Assembly: GCA_009886755.1 (NCBI GenBank)
Contig: QXYU01000046.1
Span: forward strand, 24,662 to 88,661
Direction of reading: 5' to 3'
Source: Flavobacteriaceae bacterium
GTDB lineage: Bacteria; Bacteroidota; Bacteroidia; Flavobacteriales; Flavobacteriaceae
DNA: 64,000 nt
Positions 34,712 to 44,425 of this stretch are shown here, in pieces (position 1 is the stretch's first letter; the number at the start of each line of letters is the position of its first letter). Position numbers and translations under genes: made by a program. The notes under the pieces were generated by a model, which worked only from the letters and a program-made list of their open reading frames with translations, was not told the DNA's origin and searched no databases.

Positions 34712-36231
34712 TCGTCTTCTAATAATGAGTTTTGTGTCATAGCAGCGGGTTGGGCTACTTCTAACAAATCTAATACAGTTGGCGCAATATCTCCCAATAC
34801 TCCGGATTTGACCTTACGTTTTTTACCATCCACAAAAATAAACGGAACGGGATTGGTGGTATGCGCTGTGTGGGGACTTCCATCTTCATTAAACATGGTT
34901 TCACAATTTCCATGATCGGCAATCAAAAGGGTGACATAGCCTTGAGCTAAGGCAGCGGTAATTACTTTTTCAGCGCATTGGTCAACCGTTTCACAGGCCT
35001 TAATGGCTGCTTGCATGTCTCCGGTATGTCCAACCATATCGGGATTGGCAAAGTTGAGACAGATAAAATCGGGGGTGTCACTTTGGATGGCGGTAATAAT
35101 CTTGTCTTGGATTTCAAAAGCACTCATCTCGGGTTTAAGATCATAGGTGGCCACTTTAGGGGAAGGGCATAGGATTCTTTTTTCACCTTCAAAAGGGGTT
35201 TCTTGACCACCATTAAAGAAGAAAGTTACATGGGGGTATTTTTCTGTTTCGGCAATTCGTATTTGTGTTTTCCCTGCTTTAGAAAGCGTTTCTCCAAGGG
35301 TGTCTTTCAAATTGTCTTTGTCAAAAATGACGTGAACGTTTTCGAAATTTTCATCGTAATTGGTCAACGTAAGGTAGTGCAGCGCAAGGGGTTCCATACC
35401 GTATTCTGAAAAGGCTTGTTGGGTCAGTACTTGACTGAGCTGCCGCCCGCGATCGGTTCTAAAATTCATAAAAATCACCACATCGTCCGCTTGAATGGTC
35501 GCAATGGGCTTGCCATCAGCATCTACTCCGACGAGCGGCTCCATAAATTCATCCGTGGTTCCATCTTGGTAGCTGGCATCCATGGCTGCTGCAAAATCTG
35601 TGGTGGCTTTTCCATTTCCTTCCACCAAAAGTTGATAAGCTTTTTGGACACGTTCCCAGCGCTGGTCTCGATCCATAGCGTAGTACCGACCGATCAAGGA
35701 AGCCAATTCTCCAGAGGTGTTTTCCAAAAGGGTACTGATTTTTTTTACAAAAGAGGTACCTGACTTGGGAGCCACGTCGCGCCCATCACTAAAGGCATGA
35801 AGGTAGAATGGTAGTTCGGTACTGGCCAATGTTTTGATCATGGCTTCGTAGTGGTCGATATGGGCGTGGACACCACCATCGGATAATAAGCCTAAAAGAT
35901 GAATAGCTTTTCCTTTTTCTTTAGCATAAGCGATAGCGGCCTGCAAAGGGGCTTGGTCTCCCAGGGCACCTTCTGCAACCACTTTATTGATTTTTGCCAA
36001 ATCTTGATAGACAATTCTCCCAGCTCCTAAGTTCATATGCCCTACTTCGCTATTGCCCATTTGTCCACTAGGTAAACCCACGTGCTCCCCATCGGTACGC
36101 AAGGCACTAAAATGGTAGTTTTCATAGAGTGAATCAATAAAAGGGGTTTGGGCCTGCTCCACGGCAGAGGCTTCTTTACGACTGGCATTTCCCCAGCCAT
36201 CTAAAATCATTAAAAGGGCTTTATCCGACAT
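34708..36231 (-). CDS. gpmI: Phosphoglycerate mutase, 2,3-bisphosphoglycerate-independent
   Basis: Interconverts 3- and 2-phosphoglycerate in glycolysis with two Mn2+ ions. 507 residues starting MSDKALLMILDGWGN. The phosphoserine nucleophile is Ser61 in GQMGNSEVGH, and later metal ligands include ANPDMVGHTGD and IADHGNCE. An upstream extension of 18 codons is open, but the -7 box at 36246-36253 lies within it, supporting the ATG at 36231. First gene of a four-gene operon with 4-nt overlaps. Confidence 0.95.
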   Translation of the reverse strand: MSDKALLMILDGWGNASRKEASAVEQAQTPFIDSLYENYHFSALRTDGEHVGLPSGQMGNSEVGHMNLGAGRIVYQDLAKINKVVAEGALGDQAPLQAAIAYAKEKGKAIHLLGLLSDGGVHAHIDHYEAMIKTLASTELPFYLHAFSDGRDVAPKSGTSFVKKISTLLENTSGELASLIGRYYAMDRDQRWERVQKAYQLLVEGNGKATTDFAAAMDASYQDGTTDEFMEPLVGVDADGKPIATIQADDVVIFMNFRTDRGRQLSQVLTQQAFSEYGMEPLALHYLTLTNYDENFENVHVIFDKDNLKDTLGETLSKAGKTQIRIAETEKYPHVTFFFNGGQETPFEGEKRILCPSPKVATYDLKPEMSAFEIQDKIITAIQSDTPDFICLNFANPDMVGHTGDMQAAIKACETVDQCAEKVITAALAQGYVTLLIADHGNCETMFNEDGSPHTAHTTNPVPFIFVDGKKRKVKSGVLGDIAPTVLDLLEVAQPAAMTQNSLLEDE

Positions 36232-36245
36232 TTGGTTTCTTTTGG

Positions 36246-36253
36246 CAAAGATA
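36246..36253 (-). promoter_or_regulatory. -7 box of the gpmI operon
   Basis: Minus strand TATCTTTG, an exact TAnnTTTG match 14 nt before the gpmI ATG. No good -33 box found. Confidence 0.65.
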
Positions 36254-36301
36254 CGAAAAGCAATGCCCAAGCGTTTCTGGCACAAGCGAAAAAAATGTTA
36301 G

Positions 36302-36309
36302 TATTTTTG
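36302..36309 (+). promoter_or_regulatory. -7 box of rsgA
   Basis: TATTTTTG matches TAnnTTTG. It ends only six bases before the rsgA ATG at 36316, so the mRNA may be leaderless or nearly so. No clear -33 box. Confidence 0.5.
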
Positions 36310-36315
36310 TGATTC

Positions 36316-37242
36316 ATGCTAGAAGGAATTGTTTATCGCTCTACAGGAAGTTGGTACTTGGTTAAAACCGATGATGGTTTTTTGAATTGTCGGATCAAAG
36401 GGAAAATTCGCTTGCAGGGAATCAAGAGCACCAATCCAGTGGCTGTAGGCGATCGGGTAGCGGTGGACAAAGACCCTAAAGATTCAAGTCAAGGCGTGAT
36501 TTCCGATATTTTGGAACGTAAAAACTACATCATCCGACGCTCGGTAAACCTGTCCAAGCAAACCCATATTATTGCAGCCAATATCGATCAGGTATTTTTA
36601 TTGGTCACACTAAACAATCCGGTGACTACATTTGCTTTTATCGATCGCTTTTTGGTATCGGCAGAGGCTTATGGTATCCCCGTGATTTTGCTTTTCAATA
36701 AGATGGACAGTTATAACGAAGGAGAACGACAAGCCTTGGAGGAAATGCAAGCTGTTTATGGAAAGATCGGTTATGAAACTCGCTTTATTTCTGCCTTGGC
36801 GCAGCAAGGGGTTGACGATTTAAAAAAGGCTATGGGGGGAAAGGTTAGTATGTTTTCTGGGCATAGTGGAGTGGGAAAATCTACTTTAGCCAACGCCATT
36901 GCCCCCGATTTAGACCTTAAGACAGCCACTATTTCCAGTAGTCATTCTCAAGGGCAACACACTACTACCTTTGCTGAGATGTTTGATTTGGATGCGAATA
37001 TTCGCATTATAGACACACCAGGGATTCGCGGGTTTGGTGTTGTGGATATGAGTCCAACCGAACTGGCTGATTATTTCTTGGAATTTTTACCACTTCAAGA
37101 AGGCTGTAAATTCCACAATTGCCTGCATGTAGAAGAGCCAAAATGCGCCATCAAACAGGCAGTAGCGGAAGGGCAAATTGCGGAAAGCCGCTATGATAGC
37201 TATTTGAAATTGTTAGAAGAAGATACTCCGTACCGAAAATAG
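36316..37242 (+). CDS. rsgA: Ribosome small-subunit-dependent GTPase A
   Basis: Late-stage 30S assembly GTPase. OB-fold domain (about 1-70), then a circularly permuted GTPase domain with G4 NKMD near 130, G1 GHSGVGKSTL near 188 and G3 DTPGIRGFG near 233. The C-terminal zinc site is GCKFHNCLHVEEPKCAIK. 308 residues. Followed after six bases by dtd. Confidence 0.95.
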   Translation: MLEGIVYRSTGSWYLVKTDDGFLNCRIKGKIRLQGIKSTNPVAVGDRVAVDKDPKDSSQGVISDILERKNYIIRRSVNLSKQTHIIAANIDQVFLLVTLNNPVTTFAFIDRFLVSAEAYGIPVILLFNKMDSYNEGERQALEEMQAVYGKIGYETRFISALAQQGVDDLKKAMGGKVSMFSGHSGVGKSTLANAIAPDLDLKTATISSSHSQGQHTTTFAEMFDLDANIRIIDTPGIRGFGVVDMSPTELADYFLEFLPLQEGCKFHNCLHVEEPKCAIKQAVAEGQIAESRYDSYLKLLEEDTPYRK

Positions 37243-37248
37243 ATAATT

Positions 37249-37701
37249 ATGCGTGTAATCGTTCAAAGGGTCAGTGAAGCTAGTGTGAGTGTTGACCAGC
37301 AAGTGGTGGGAAGCATCAATCAAGGGGTTTTGATTTTGCTGGGTATTGGAACGGATGATTCCGAAGCCGATGCCGATTGGTTGCTTCAGAAAATCGTTGC
37401 TTTGCGGATATTCAATGATGCCGATGGGGTAATGAACCGATCGCTAATTGATGTGGGAGGAGAGGCTTTACTGATCTCTCAATTTACGCTGATGGCCGCA
37501 ACCAAAAAAGGGAACCGTCCGTCCTTTATCAAAGCAGCTCGACCCGAACAAGCCATTCCTTTATATGAATATTGTATTGATAAACTGGAAAAGCTTTTAG
37601 GTCAAAAAATCGCAACGGGTATTTTTGGAGCGGACATGAAAGTACATTTGCTCAACGACGGCCCGGTTACGATTCCAATAGATTCTAAAAATAGAGAGTG
37701 A
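37249..37701 (+). CDS. dtd: D-aminoacyl-tRNA deacylase
   Basis: Hydrolyses D-amino acids wrongly attached to tRNA. 150 residues, full family length. Signature elements are SQFTLMA near 79 and NDGPVTIPID near the end, where the GP motif gives chiral proofreading. Follows rsgA directly and ends convergently against murB with no gap. Confidence 0.95.
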   Translation: MRVIVQRVSEASVSVDQQVVGSINQGVLILLGIGTDDSEADADWLLQKIVALRIFNDADGVMNRSLIDVGGEALLISQFTLMAATKKGNRPSFIKAARPEQAIPLYEYCIDKLEKLLGQKIATGIFGADMKVHLLNDGPVTIPIDSKNRE

Positions 37702-38706
37702 TCAATAGCGTGTTACCTCTGCTTCCAAAGCAATCCCAAAAGTAGTTTGTACGGCCTCCTGGATTTCTTGGGCCAAAGCCCATATTTCGGCCCCTGATGC
37801 ATTAGCATAATTGACCAGCACCAAAGCCTGATTCGGATGGACACCTGCGTCGCCTCTACGAATACCTTTAAATCCAAGTTGGTCAATCAGCCAAGCGGCT
37901 GGAATTTTCACTGCTTGATCTGCTGGATAAGAAGGCAGATTGGGATACTTTTTTTGAAGCGCCATGAAGACCGATTGGGAAACGATAGGATTTTTGAAAA
38001 AACTACCACAGTTACCAATTTCTTTGGGGTCGGGGAGTTTTCGTTGCCGAATTCGAATCACGGCTTGCGCCACTTCTTGAATTGTTTGATGCCTTGTTGC
38101 TAATTCCTGCGCTAAGGCTCCGTAGGAAGTGTGCAAAGAATGCGGGGCTTTGAACAGGCGAAACCGCACCGAAGTAATCACCACCTGGTCTTTGAGTTTG
38201 TTTTTGAAAATAGAGTCGCGATATCCCAAATGACAGTCTGCTGTGCTAAGGATTTCTTCTTTTAAGCTGTTGCGATGGAGTAGTGTGCAGTTTTCCATGA
38301 CGTCTTTGAGTTCAACCCCATAGGCGCCTATATTCTGAATGGGTGCTGTACCTACATTGCCTGGGATTAAGGCTAAATTTTCAACCCCGCCCAGATCGTT
38401 TTTGAGCGTCCACAAAACAAAGTCATGCCAGTTTTCCCCAGCTTGTACATCTACGAGAACATCTTTTTCAGTGGTTTCGAGGGTTGTGATTCCTTTTAGA
38501 TTCAAATGAATGGTACGGCCATCAAAATCTTGGGTCCACAACATATTGCTCCCTCCACCCAGTAGTCTGATTTTTTGAGGGGGAATATTCTCTAGCGCTT
38601 CTTTGAGCTCAGCAATGGATTGTACAGAGACAAACTCTGCGGAATGAGCCGCAATATTGAAGGTAGTGTAAGGGCGAATAGAATGCTTGTATTGGATTGC
38701 TTTCAT
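37702..38706 (-). CDS. murB: UDP-N-acetylenolpyruvoylglucosamine reductase
   Basis: Second step of peptidoglycan precursor synthesis, FAD-dependent reduction to UDP-MurNAc. FAD-binding LLGGGSNML near 46 and IPGNVGTAPIQNIGAYG near 113, catalytic GNCGSFFKNP (Ser) near 226, and a C-terminal Glu in ALEAEVTRY. The type I length of 334 residues is typical. 22 nt after the aminotransferase gene on the same strand. Confidence 0.95.
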   Translation of the reverse strand: MKAIQYKHSIRPYTTFNIAAHSAEFVSVQSIAELKEALENIPPQKIRLLGGGSNMLWTQDFDGRTIHLNLKGITTLETTEKDVLVDVQAGENWHDFVLWTLKNDLGGVENLALIPGNVGTAPIQNIGAYGVELKDVMENCTLLHRNSLKEEILSTADCHLGYRDSIFKNKLKDQVVITSVRFRLFKAPHSLHTSYGALAQELATRHQTIQEVAQAVIRIRQRKLPDPKEIGNCGSFFKNPIVSQSVFMALQKKYPNLPSYPADQAVKIPAAWLIDQLGFKGIRRGDAGVHPNQALVLVNYANASGAEIWALAQEIQEAVQTTFGIALEAEVTRY

Positions 38707-38728
38707 GCCCCTCTAAGATACGAACTCC

Positions 38729-39922
38729 TTAAGAATTTTGATAGCGATTGAGTGCTTTCTCTAGAATAATGGCTGCCCGCGTAAGCTTTTCTTCATTGAG
38801 TACAAAGGCGATGCGCACTTGATCTTTCCCAAGATTTTCAGAGGAATAAAAGCCGGCAGCAGGTGCCAACATGACGGTTTGATTTTGGTCCGAAAAATCT
38901 TTCAAAAGAAAACGCGAAAAATCTTCCGCATCCGATACAGGAAGTTTGGCGATGCAATAGAAAGCACCTTTGGGTTTGGAAACTTCCACACCGGGGATTT
39001 TTCCCAGTACCTCAATTAAAGTCGTGCGACGACGTCGGTATTCTTCTTTTACCCCTTCTAGATAAGAGGCTGGGGCTTCCAAGGCGGCTTCACTTGCCAT
39101 GAGTGCCAAGGTGGCAGGGGACAAGCGCAAATGAGCAAAATTCATAGCTGTTTTCAACAACTGTTTGTTTTTGGAAATCATACAGCCTACACGTGCCCCG
39201 CACAAACTATAGCGTTTGGATACCGAATCTATCATGATGGCATGTTCGCTCCAGGCTGGATTTTGAAGGACAGAATAGTGCTTTTCATCCCCATAGATAA
39301 ATTCTCGATAGACTTCATCCACAATCAAAAAAAGATCGTGTTTCAAAGCCAGATTCCCCAAAATGGTCAATTCTTCTTGGGTGTACAAATAGCCGGTAGG
39401 ATTGCTGGGATTGCAAATTAAGATGGCTTTGGTTTTGGCAGTGATATGCGCTTCTAATTTCTCCATATGGGGCAGTTTGAATTGTTCTTCAAATGCTGAT
39501 ACCACAGGGACGACCGTTACATTGGCAGCGGCGGCAAAACCGTTATAATTGGCATAGAAAGGTTCTGGTATAATCACTTCTTCATCGGGGTCGCAGATCA
39601 CATTCAAAGTAAAGGAAATGGCCTCACTGGCTCCCGTTGTCACGATGATGTCATCAGCTTCGATTGCAATGTAATGCTGGGCATAATAAGAGCATAGCTT
39701 TTCACGATAAACTTTCGAGCCTTGCGAAGTTCCATAGGGCAACAATTTTAAATCTTGTTCCCGAACCACTCTCATCGCTTCCTCAGGAGCTGGGATGTCG
39801 GGTTGTCCAATATTCAGATGAAGCACCTCCACACCTTGTTCTTTTGCTTGTTCAGCATAAGGAACCAGTTTGCGTATTGGTGAAGCAGGGAGTTGTTTTC
39901 CTTTGTTTGATAAAGAAGGCAT
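38729..39922 (-). CDS. Class I/II aminotransferase
   Basis: PLP-dependent aminotransferase of 397 residues with GQPDIPAPEEAM, YGTSQGSKVYREKL, CNPSNPTGYLYT and the Schiff-base lysine Lys236 in SVSKRYSLCGARVG. Cys and Gly in place of the usual MTGWR-type residues set it apart from AspC. Substrate not readable. Forms a unit with murB. Third class I aminotransferase in the window. Confidence 0.85.
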   Translation of the reverse strand: MPSLSNKGKQLPASPIRKLVPYAEQAKEQGVEVLHLNIGQPDIPAPEEAMRVVREQDLKLLPYGTSQGSKVYREKLCSYYAQHYIAIEADDIIVTTGASEAISFTLNVICDPDEEVIIPEPFYANYNGFAAAANVTVVPVVSAFEEQFKLPHMEKLEAHITAKTKAILICNPSNPTGYLYTQEELTILGNLALKHDLFLIVDEVYREFIYGDEKHYSVLQNPAWSEHAIMIDSVSKRYSLCGARVGCMISKNKQLLKTAMNFAHLRLSPATLALMASEAALEAPASYLEGVKEEYRRRRTTLIEVLGKIPGVEVSKPKGAFYCIAKLPVSDAEDFSRFLLKDFSDQNQTVMLAPAAGFYSSENLGKDQVRIAFVLNEEKLTRAAIILEKALNRYQNS

Positions 39923-39977
39923 GCCAGAAATTAGTTTACAAAGATGAAAAAAAAAGCCAAGGGGAAGAACTCCAAAT

Positions 39978-40008
39978 TTTGAAACCGAACGAATTGGCGT
40001 TAAATTGT
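39978..40008 (+). promoter_or_regulatory. Promoter of the aspartyl protease gene
   Basis: TTTG at 39978-39981 and TAAATTGT at 40001-40008 are spaced 19 bp. The -33 box is exact and the -7 box departs only in its last two bases. Confidence 0.6.
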
Positions 40009-40026
40009 TGCAAAAACTCCACTTGT

Positions 40027-41370
40027 ATGCGCACCATTCTTCTGCTTTTGATCTATTTTATCACTGCTGTAGCCAATGCGCAAACAAAAGCCGATTTTTT
40101 ATTTTTGAACAAGCGAAAGGTGCAAACAATTCCGTTTCAGTTCATCAATAATCTGATTGTCATTCCCGTAACGGTCAATGGGCAACAATTGTCTTTTTTG
40201 CTCGATACAGGCGTTGGAATGACCCTGCTGTTTAACAACCCCAGTGTGGCAAAGATTTATTTTAAAGAACGAAACAGTTTCAATTTAACCGGCCTGGGAC
40301 AAGGCGAAGCCATTCAGGCTTATCTCACAAAGGGCAATACACTGCAGATTGGAAAAATTAGAGGGGTGGCAAGAGAGGTGTTGTTGGTGGAAGAAAACAA
40401 TTTTATTTTCTCAAGACGGATGGGGACTCAGATTGATGGTATTATAGGATATGATTTTTTTAAAAACTTTCCCATCAAAATTGATTACAACAATAAAAAG
40501 ATCAAGGTGTATAGGGATTCAGAATTTTTCTCAATTCCCTCTAATGCGACAAACTATCCACTGACCTTTTATCGGGGCAAACCGCATATCGATTTGGAAT
40601 TTTCATTGTGTGATTCAATGGATCTAAAAGCCCCTTTTTTGATTGACACGGGCTCTAGTGATGCTTTATGGCTTTTTGAAGCCGAAGGCACAATCGAAAA
40701 AACAGGCCCTTTTTTTGAGGATTTTCTGGGACGGGGCATTAACGGTGATATCTTTGGCGATCGAGGTAAAATCAAATCGATTCAAATGGGGGGGCACACC
40801 CTCAAAGATGTTAAAGTTGCCTACCCCGAAATGCATAATTTCAAGGCTATTGATATGTTGTCCAGTCGTGTTGGAAGCCTTGGCGGTGAACTTCTCAGTC
40901 GATTTGTCCTCTATTTGGATTATCCGAATCAGCGGATGGCGTTAAAAGCCAGTAAGCGGGTCAATGATCCTTTTTATTACAATATGAGTGGCATTTCATT
41001 GCAATACAATGGGGTGGAGTTGGTGCAGAGAAAACGAAATAATAGTAACAATATCGTCTATGACGAAAATGGAGCGAATCGGGGAATTGAAATCTTTTTA
41101 AGAGACGTAATTCGGTATGAACTACAAGAAATAATTGAAGTAGCAGCGGTACGCCACAATTCACCAGCAGCCATAGCTGGGGTTCAAAAAGGAGATATTC
41201 TGACTCGGATAAACAGTCGGCGATTGGACGATTTGAAACTTCACGAAATAGCAGGCTTACTACAGCGAAAACCTGGCAAAAAGATCAAATTGCTACTGAG
41301 AAGAGAGGATGCGTTTCTGACAAAAACATTTGTATTAACACCTTTATTCGACAGTTCCTTTGATTTTTAA
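40027..41370 (+). CDS. Retropepsin-like aspartyl protease with PDZ domain
   Basis: Exported protein of 447 residues with a signal peptide MRTILLLLIYFITAVANAQ. Two aspartyl protease motifs, FLLDTGVGM near 53 and FLIDTGSSD near 212, each with a following hydrophobic Gly segment (IDGIIGYDFF and LGGELLSRF), suggest a two-lobed enzyme in one chain. A PDZ domain (about 355-435; NSPAAIAGVQKGDILTRINS) follows, likely for substrate recognition. The frame is open upstream through the divergent aminotransferase gene but only as a shadow. Periplasmic or outer-membrane proteolysis is inferred. Confidence 0.85.
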   Translation: MRTILLLLIYFITAVANAQTKADFLFLNKRKVQTIPFQFINNLIVIPVTVNGQQLSFLLDTGVGMTLLFNNPSVAKIYFKERNSFNLTGLGQGEAIQAYLTKGNTLQIGKIRGVAREVLLVEENNFIFSRRMGTQIDGIIGYDFFKNFPIKIDYNNKKIKVYRDSEFFSIPSNATNYPLTFYRGKPHIDLEFSLCDSMDLKAPFLIDTGSSDALWLFEAEGTIEKTGPFFEDFLGRGINGDIFGDRGKIKSIQMGGHTLKDVKVAYPEMHNFKAIDMLSSRVGSLGGELLSRFVLYLDYPNQRMALKASKRVNDPFYYNMSGISLQYNGVELVQRKRNNSNNIVYDENGANRGIEIFLRDVIRYELQEIIEVAAVRHNSPAAIAGVQKGDILTRINSRRLDDLKLHEIAGLLQRKPGKKIKLLLRREDAFLTKTFVLTPLFDSSFDF

Positions 41371-41703
41371 TGCAACAACGGGCGTTCCCACAGCATTGGA
41401 ATTCACGGTGATGGTTTTGCGAAAAGGCCCCATTCGGTTGGTGTCGTATCGAACTTGGATTTCTCCTGTTTCACCGGGGGCAATAGGAGCCTGAGGTTTT
41501 TTAGGAATTGTACAACCACAAGAGGAAGACACCTTTTGAATTTCCAAGGCTACAGTACCGGTATTGGTGAATTTAAAGATTCGATTTCCGTCACTTCCTT
41601 TGGTGATGGTGCCAAAATCAATCATTGCATTTTCAAAGCGAATCTCTTGGGCGCTTGTCCATCCTATTGTCAATAAGGCGGTAAGTAATAAAAGTTGTTT
41701 CAT
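41344..41703 (-). CDS. DUF1573 domain protein, exported
   Basis: A 119-residue protein with a signal peptide (MKQLLLLTALLTIGWTSAQE) and an Ig-like DUF1573 domain: FGTITKGSDGNRIFKFTNTG, the conserved SSCGCTIPK cysteine pair, and IQVRYDTNRMGPF. Function of the family is unknown. It is common in Bacteroidota, and its fold relates to ASPM/SPD-2/Hydin domains. An upstream extension to 41772 has no signal peptide and overlaps the valS leader. Overlaps the protease gene end by 27 bp. Confidence 0.88.
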   Translation of the reverse strand: MKQLLLLTALLTIGWTSAQEIRFENAMIDFGTITKGSDGNRIFKFTNTGTVALEIQKVSSSCGCTIPKKPQAPIAPGETGEIQVRYDTNRMGPFRKTITVNSNAVGTPVVALKIKGTVE

Positions 41704-41756
41704 AATGAAGATATTTATGAGCTGGCTAAATGTTTTTTTATGAAGCACGGGCTCTG

Positions 41757-41764
41757 TATTTTTG
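41757..41764 (+). promoter_or_regulatory. -7 box of valS
   Basis: TATTTTTG matches TAnnTTTG, 27 nt before the ATG. It covers the TTG at 41762, which rules that codon out as the start. No good -33 box. Confidence 0.65.
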
Positions 41765-41791
41765 TTTATCAAAAATCAGACCACAATATAC

Positions 41792-44425
41792 ATGGATATT
41801 CCATCAAAATTTAAATCACAAGAAGTTGAAGACAAATGGTATCAGTATTGGACTGACAATCAGTACTTCAAGTCGGTGCCCGATGACCGAGAGCCTTATA
41901 CCATAGTGATTCCACCTCCGAATGTAACTGGGGTGTTGCATATGGGGCATATGCTGAACAATAGTTTACAAGATATTTTGATCCGTCGTGCACGAATGAA
42001 GGGATACAATGCTTGCTGGGTGCCTGGTACTGATCATGCTTCGATTGCTACCGAAGCTAAGGTAGTCGCCAAACTCAAACAAGAAGGAATTGACAAGTCT
42101 GATTTGTCCCGCGAAGCATTTTTGAAACATGCTTGGGACTGGACACACGAATATGGCGGCGTGATTCTCGAGCAACTCAAAAAACTGGGCTGTTCTTGTG
42201 ATTGGGATCGGACACAATTTACCCTCAACGATCGCTTGTCGGAATCGGTGATCAAAGTATTTGTAGACCTCTACAATAAAGGACTTATTTACAAAGGCTA
42301 TCGGATGGTTAATTGGGATCCCGAAGCCCAAACCACGCTTTCCGACGAGGAGGTGATCTATGAGGAAAAGCAAGGATTACTTTATTACGTAACCTATCCT
42401 ATTGTGGGGAGTGAGGAAAAAATTACGATAGCGACCACGCGCCCTGAAACAATTTTTGGAGATACGGCCATTTGTATCCATCCAGAGGACGAACGCTATA
42501 CCGAGCTGCATGGGAAAAAAGCCATTGTTCCGATTGTGGGTCGTGAAATCCCCATCATTTTAGACACCTATGTGGATTCTGAATTTGGAACCGGTTGTTT
42601 GAAAGTTACCCCAGCACATGATCCTAATGATAAAGAATTGGGCGAAAGGCATCAGTTGGAGGTTATAGACATTTTTCATTCGGATGGACGACTGAATGGG
42701 CAAGCGGGAGCCTGGGAAGGGGAAGACCGATTCAAAGCACGAAAAACTTTCGCCAAGGCACTGGATGAAAAAGGGTTTTTGGCGAAAAAAGAAAATCACA
42801 TCAATAAGGTGGGCACTTCGGAGCGTACCAAAGCGGTAATTGAACCACGCCTTTCCGATCAGTGGTTTTTAAAAATGGAAACGCTGTCAGAGCCAGCTTT
42901 AAAGGCAGTTTTAGAATCGGAGGAAGTAGCTCTTTTGCCTAAAAAATTCAAAAATACGTACCGTCATTGGATGGAGAATATTCGTGATTGGAATATTTCT
43001 CGACAGCTTTGGTGGGGCCATCAGATTCCAGCTTTCTATTACGGCTCTGGAAAGGAAGACTTTGTAGTAGCAGCCACTGTTAAGGAAGCCTTGCCTTTGG
43101 CACAAGAAAAAACAAGTAATAGCAGTCTAAGCCTTAAGGATCTCCGTCAAGATGAAGATGTACTCGATACTTGGTTTTCATCATGGTTATGGCCCATTTC
43201 TGTTTTTGATGGAGTGGTGGCTCCCGAAAATGAGGAAATCAATTATTACTATCCCACGCAAGATTTGGTGACAGGTCCAGATATTTTATTTTTTTGGGTC
43301 GCTCGAATGATTGTTTCTGGCTATGAATTGCGGGCAGAAAGACCTTTTGAAAATGTTTATCTAACCGGTTTGGTCCGCGATAAACAAGGTCGAAAAATGT
43401 CTAAGCAATTGGGCAATTCCCCCGATGCTTTGGGTTTGATTTCGGAGTATGGTGCTGATTCGGTTCGTGTTGGACTCATGTTGAGTACAGCCGCTGGAAA
43501 CGATTTGCTTTTTGATGAATCGCTCTGTCAGCAGGGGAAAAACTTCTCCAATAAGTTGTGGAACGCCTACCGTTTGATTCAAAGTTGGGAGGTTTCAGAA
43601 AACACACCGTCTGCTGCCGCAACCCTTGCGTTGGATTGGTATGAAAACTCCTTCAATCGTGCGCTAGAGCAAGTAGAGGATCATTTTTCAAAATACCGTA
43701 TCTCGGATGCCTTGATGACGCTTTATAAGCTGGTTTGGGATGATTACTGCTCTTGGCTATTGGAGTCCATTAAAACTGCTGATAATACCATTGATCCCAA
43801 AACAAAAAAGCGTGTGACGGAACTCTTTGAAAACAACCTTCGCGTTTTGCACCCTTTTATGCCATTTATCACGGAAGAGCTTTGGCATTTCTGCGGGGAA
43901 AGAAGCCCCAAAGAAGCCTTGGCCATTTCGGCATGGCCACAACTCCAGAAGTATGACACGGTATTGCTGGAGGACTTCGACCTAATCCAGCAGTTGATTG
44001 GCGCGGTTCGAAACTTTAGAAAAGAAAAGAATCTCGGTTTCAAAGAAGCCATTCAACTCTATGTAACCAATGCCCAGAATCCGTGGCAACATTATGAAGC
44101 CTTGTTGCATCAATTAGGACATGTTGAAAGCATTCATTACGCGGCTCCTGATAAAACGCAAATGGGTGGGACTTTCCGTGTAGGAATCACAGAGTTTTTC
44201 ATCCCTTTGGAAGGGAAAATTGATGTTGCTGCTGAGCGTGAAAAGCTGGAAGAAGAACTGCGTTATGCTCAAGGATTTTTGCAATCTGTGGAGAAAAAAC
44301 TAAGCAATGAACGCTTTGTGAACAATGCTCCGGAGCAAGTGGTGGCTACTGAAAAAAAGAAAGCCGCAGACGCAATGGATAAAATTAACGTACTAAAAGA
44401 AAGCTTGGCTAAGCTTTCGCAATAA
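41792..44425 (+). CDS. valS: Valyl-tRNA synthetase
   Basis: Charges tRNA-Val. Class Ia synthetase of 877 residues with the HIGH-type VTGVLHMGHML near 50, the editing domain (about 190-340), the KMSKQLGNSPD signature near 536, an anticodon-binding domain, and a C-terminal coiled coil (about 815-877; EREKLEEELRYAQGFL). The start MDIPSKFKSQEVEDKWYQYW is typical. Ends in a 17-bp convergent overlap with psd. Confidence 0.97.
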   Translation: MDIPSKFKSQEVEDKWYQYWTDNQYFKSVPDDREPYTIVIPPPNVTGVLHMGHMLNNSLQDILIRRARMKGYNACWVPGTDHASIATEAKVVAKLKQEGIDKSDLSREAFLKHAWDWTHEYGGVILEQLKKLGCSCDWDRTQFTLNDRLSESVIKVFVDLYNKGLIYKGYRMVNWDPEAQTTLSDEEVIYEEKQGLLYYVTYPIVGSEEKITIATTRPETIFGDTAICIHPEDERYTELHGKKAIVPIVGREIPIILDTYVDSEFGTGCLKVTPAHDPNDKELGERHQLEVIDIFHSDGRLNGQAGAWEGEDRFKARKTFAKALDEKGFLAKKENHINKVGTSERTKAVIEPRLSDQWFLKMETLSEPALKAVLESEEVALLPKKFKNTYRHWMENIRDWNISRQLWWGHQIPAFYYGSGKEDFVVAATVKEALPLAQEKTSNSSLSLKDLRQDEDVLDTWFSSWLWPISVFDGVVAPENEEINYYYPTQDLVTGPDILFFWVARMIVSGYELRAERPFENVYLTGLVRDKQGRKMSKQLGNSPDALGLISEYGADSVRVGLMLSTAAGNDLLFDESLCQQGKNFSNKLWNAYRLIQSWEVSENTPSAAATLALDWYENSFNRALEQVEDHFSKYRISDALMTLYKLVWDDYCSWLLESIKTADNTIDPKTKKRVTELFENNLRVLHPFMPFITEELWHFCGERSPKEALAISAWPQLQKYDTVLLEDFDLIQQLIGAVRNFRKEKNLGFKEAIQLYVTNAQNPWQHYEALLHQLGHVESIHYAAPDKTQMGGTFRVGITEFFIPLEGKIDVAAEREKLEEELRYAQGFLQSVEKKLSNERFVNNAPEQVVATEKKKAADAMDKINVLKESLAKLSQ

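Noticed and set aside
39664..40026. N-terminal extension of the aspartyl protease
   Set aside because: It is antisense to the aminotransferase gene, and the signal peptide begins at 40027 after a promoter.
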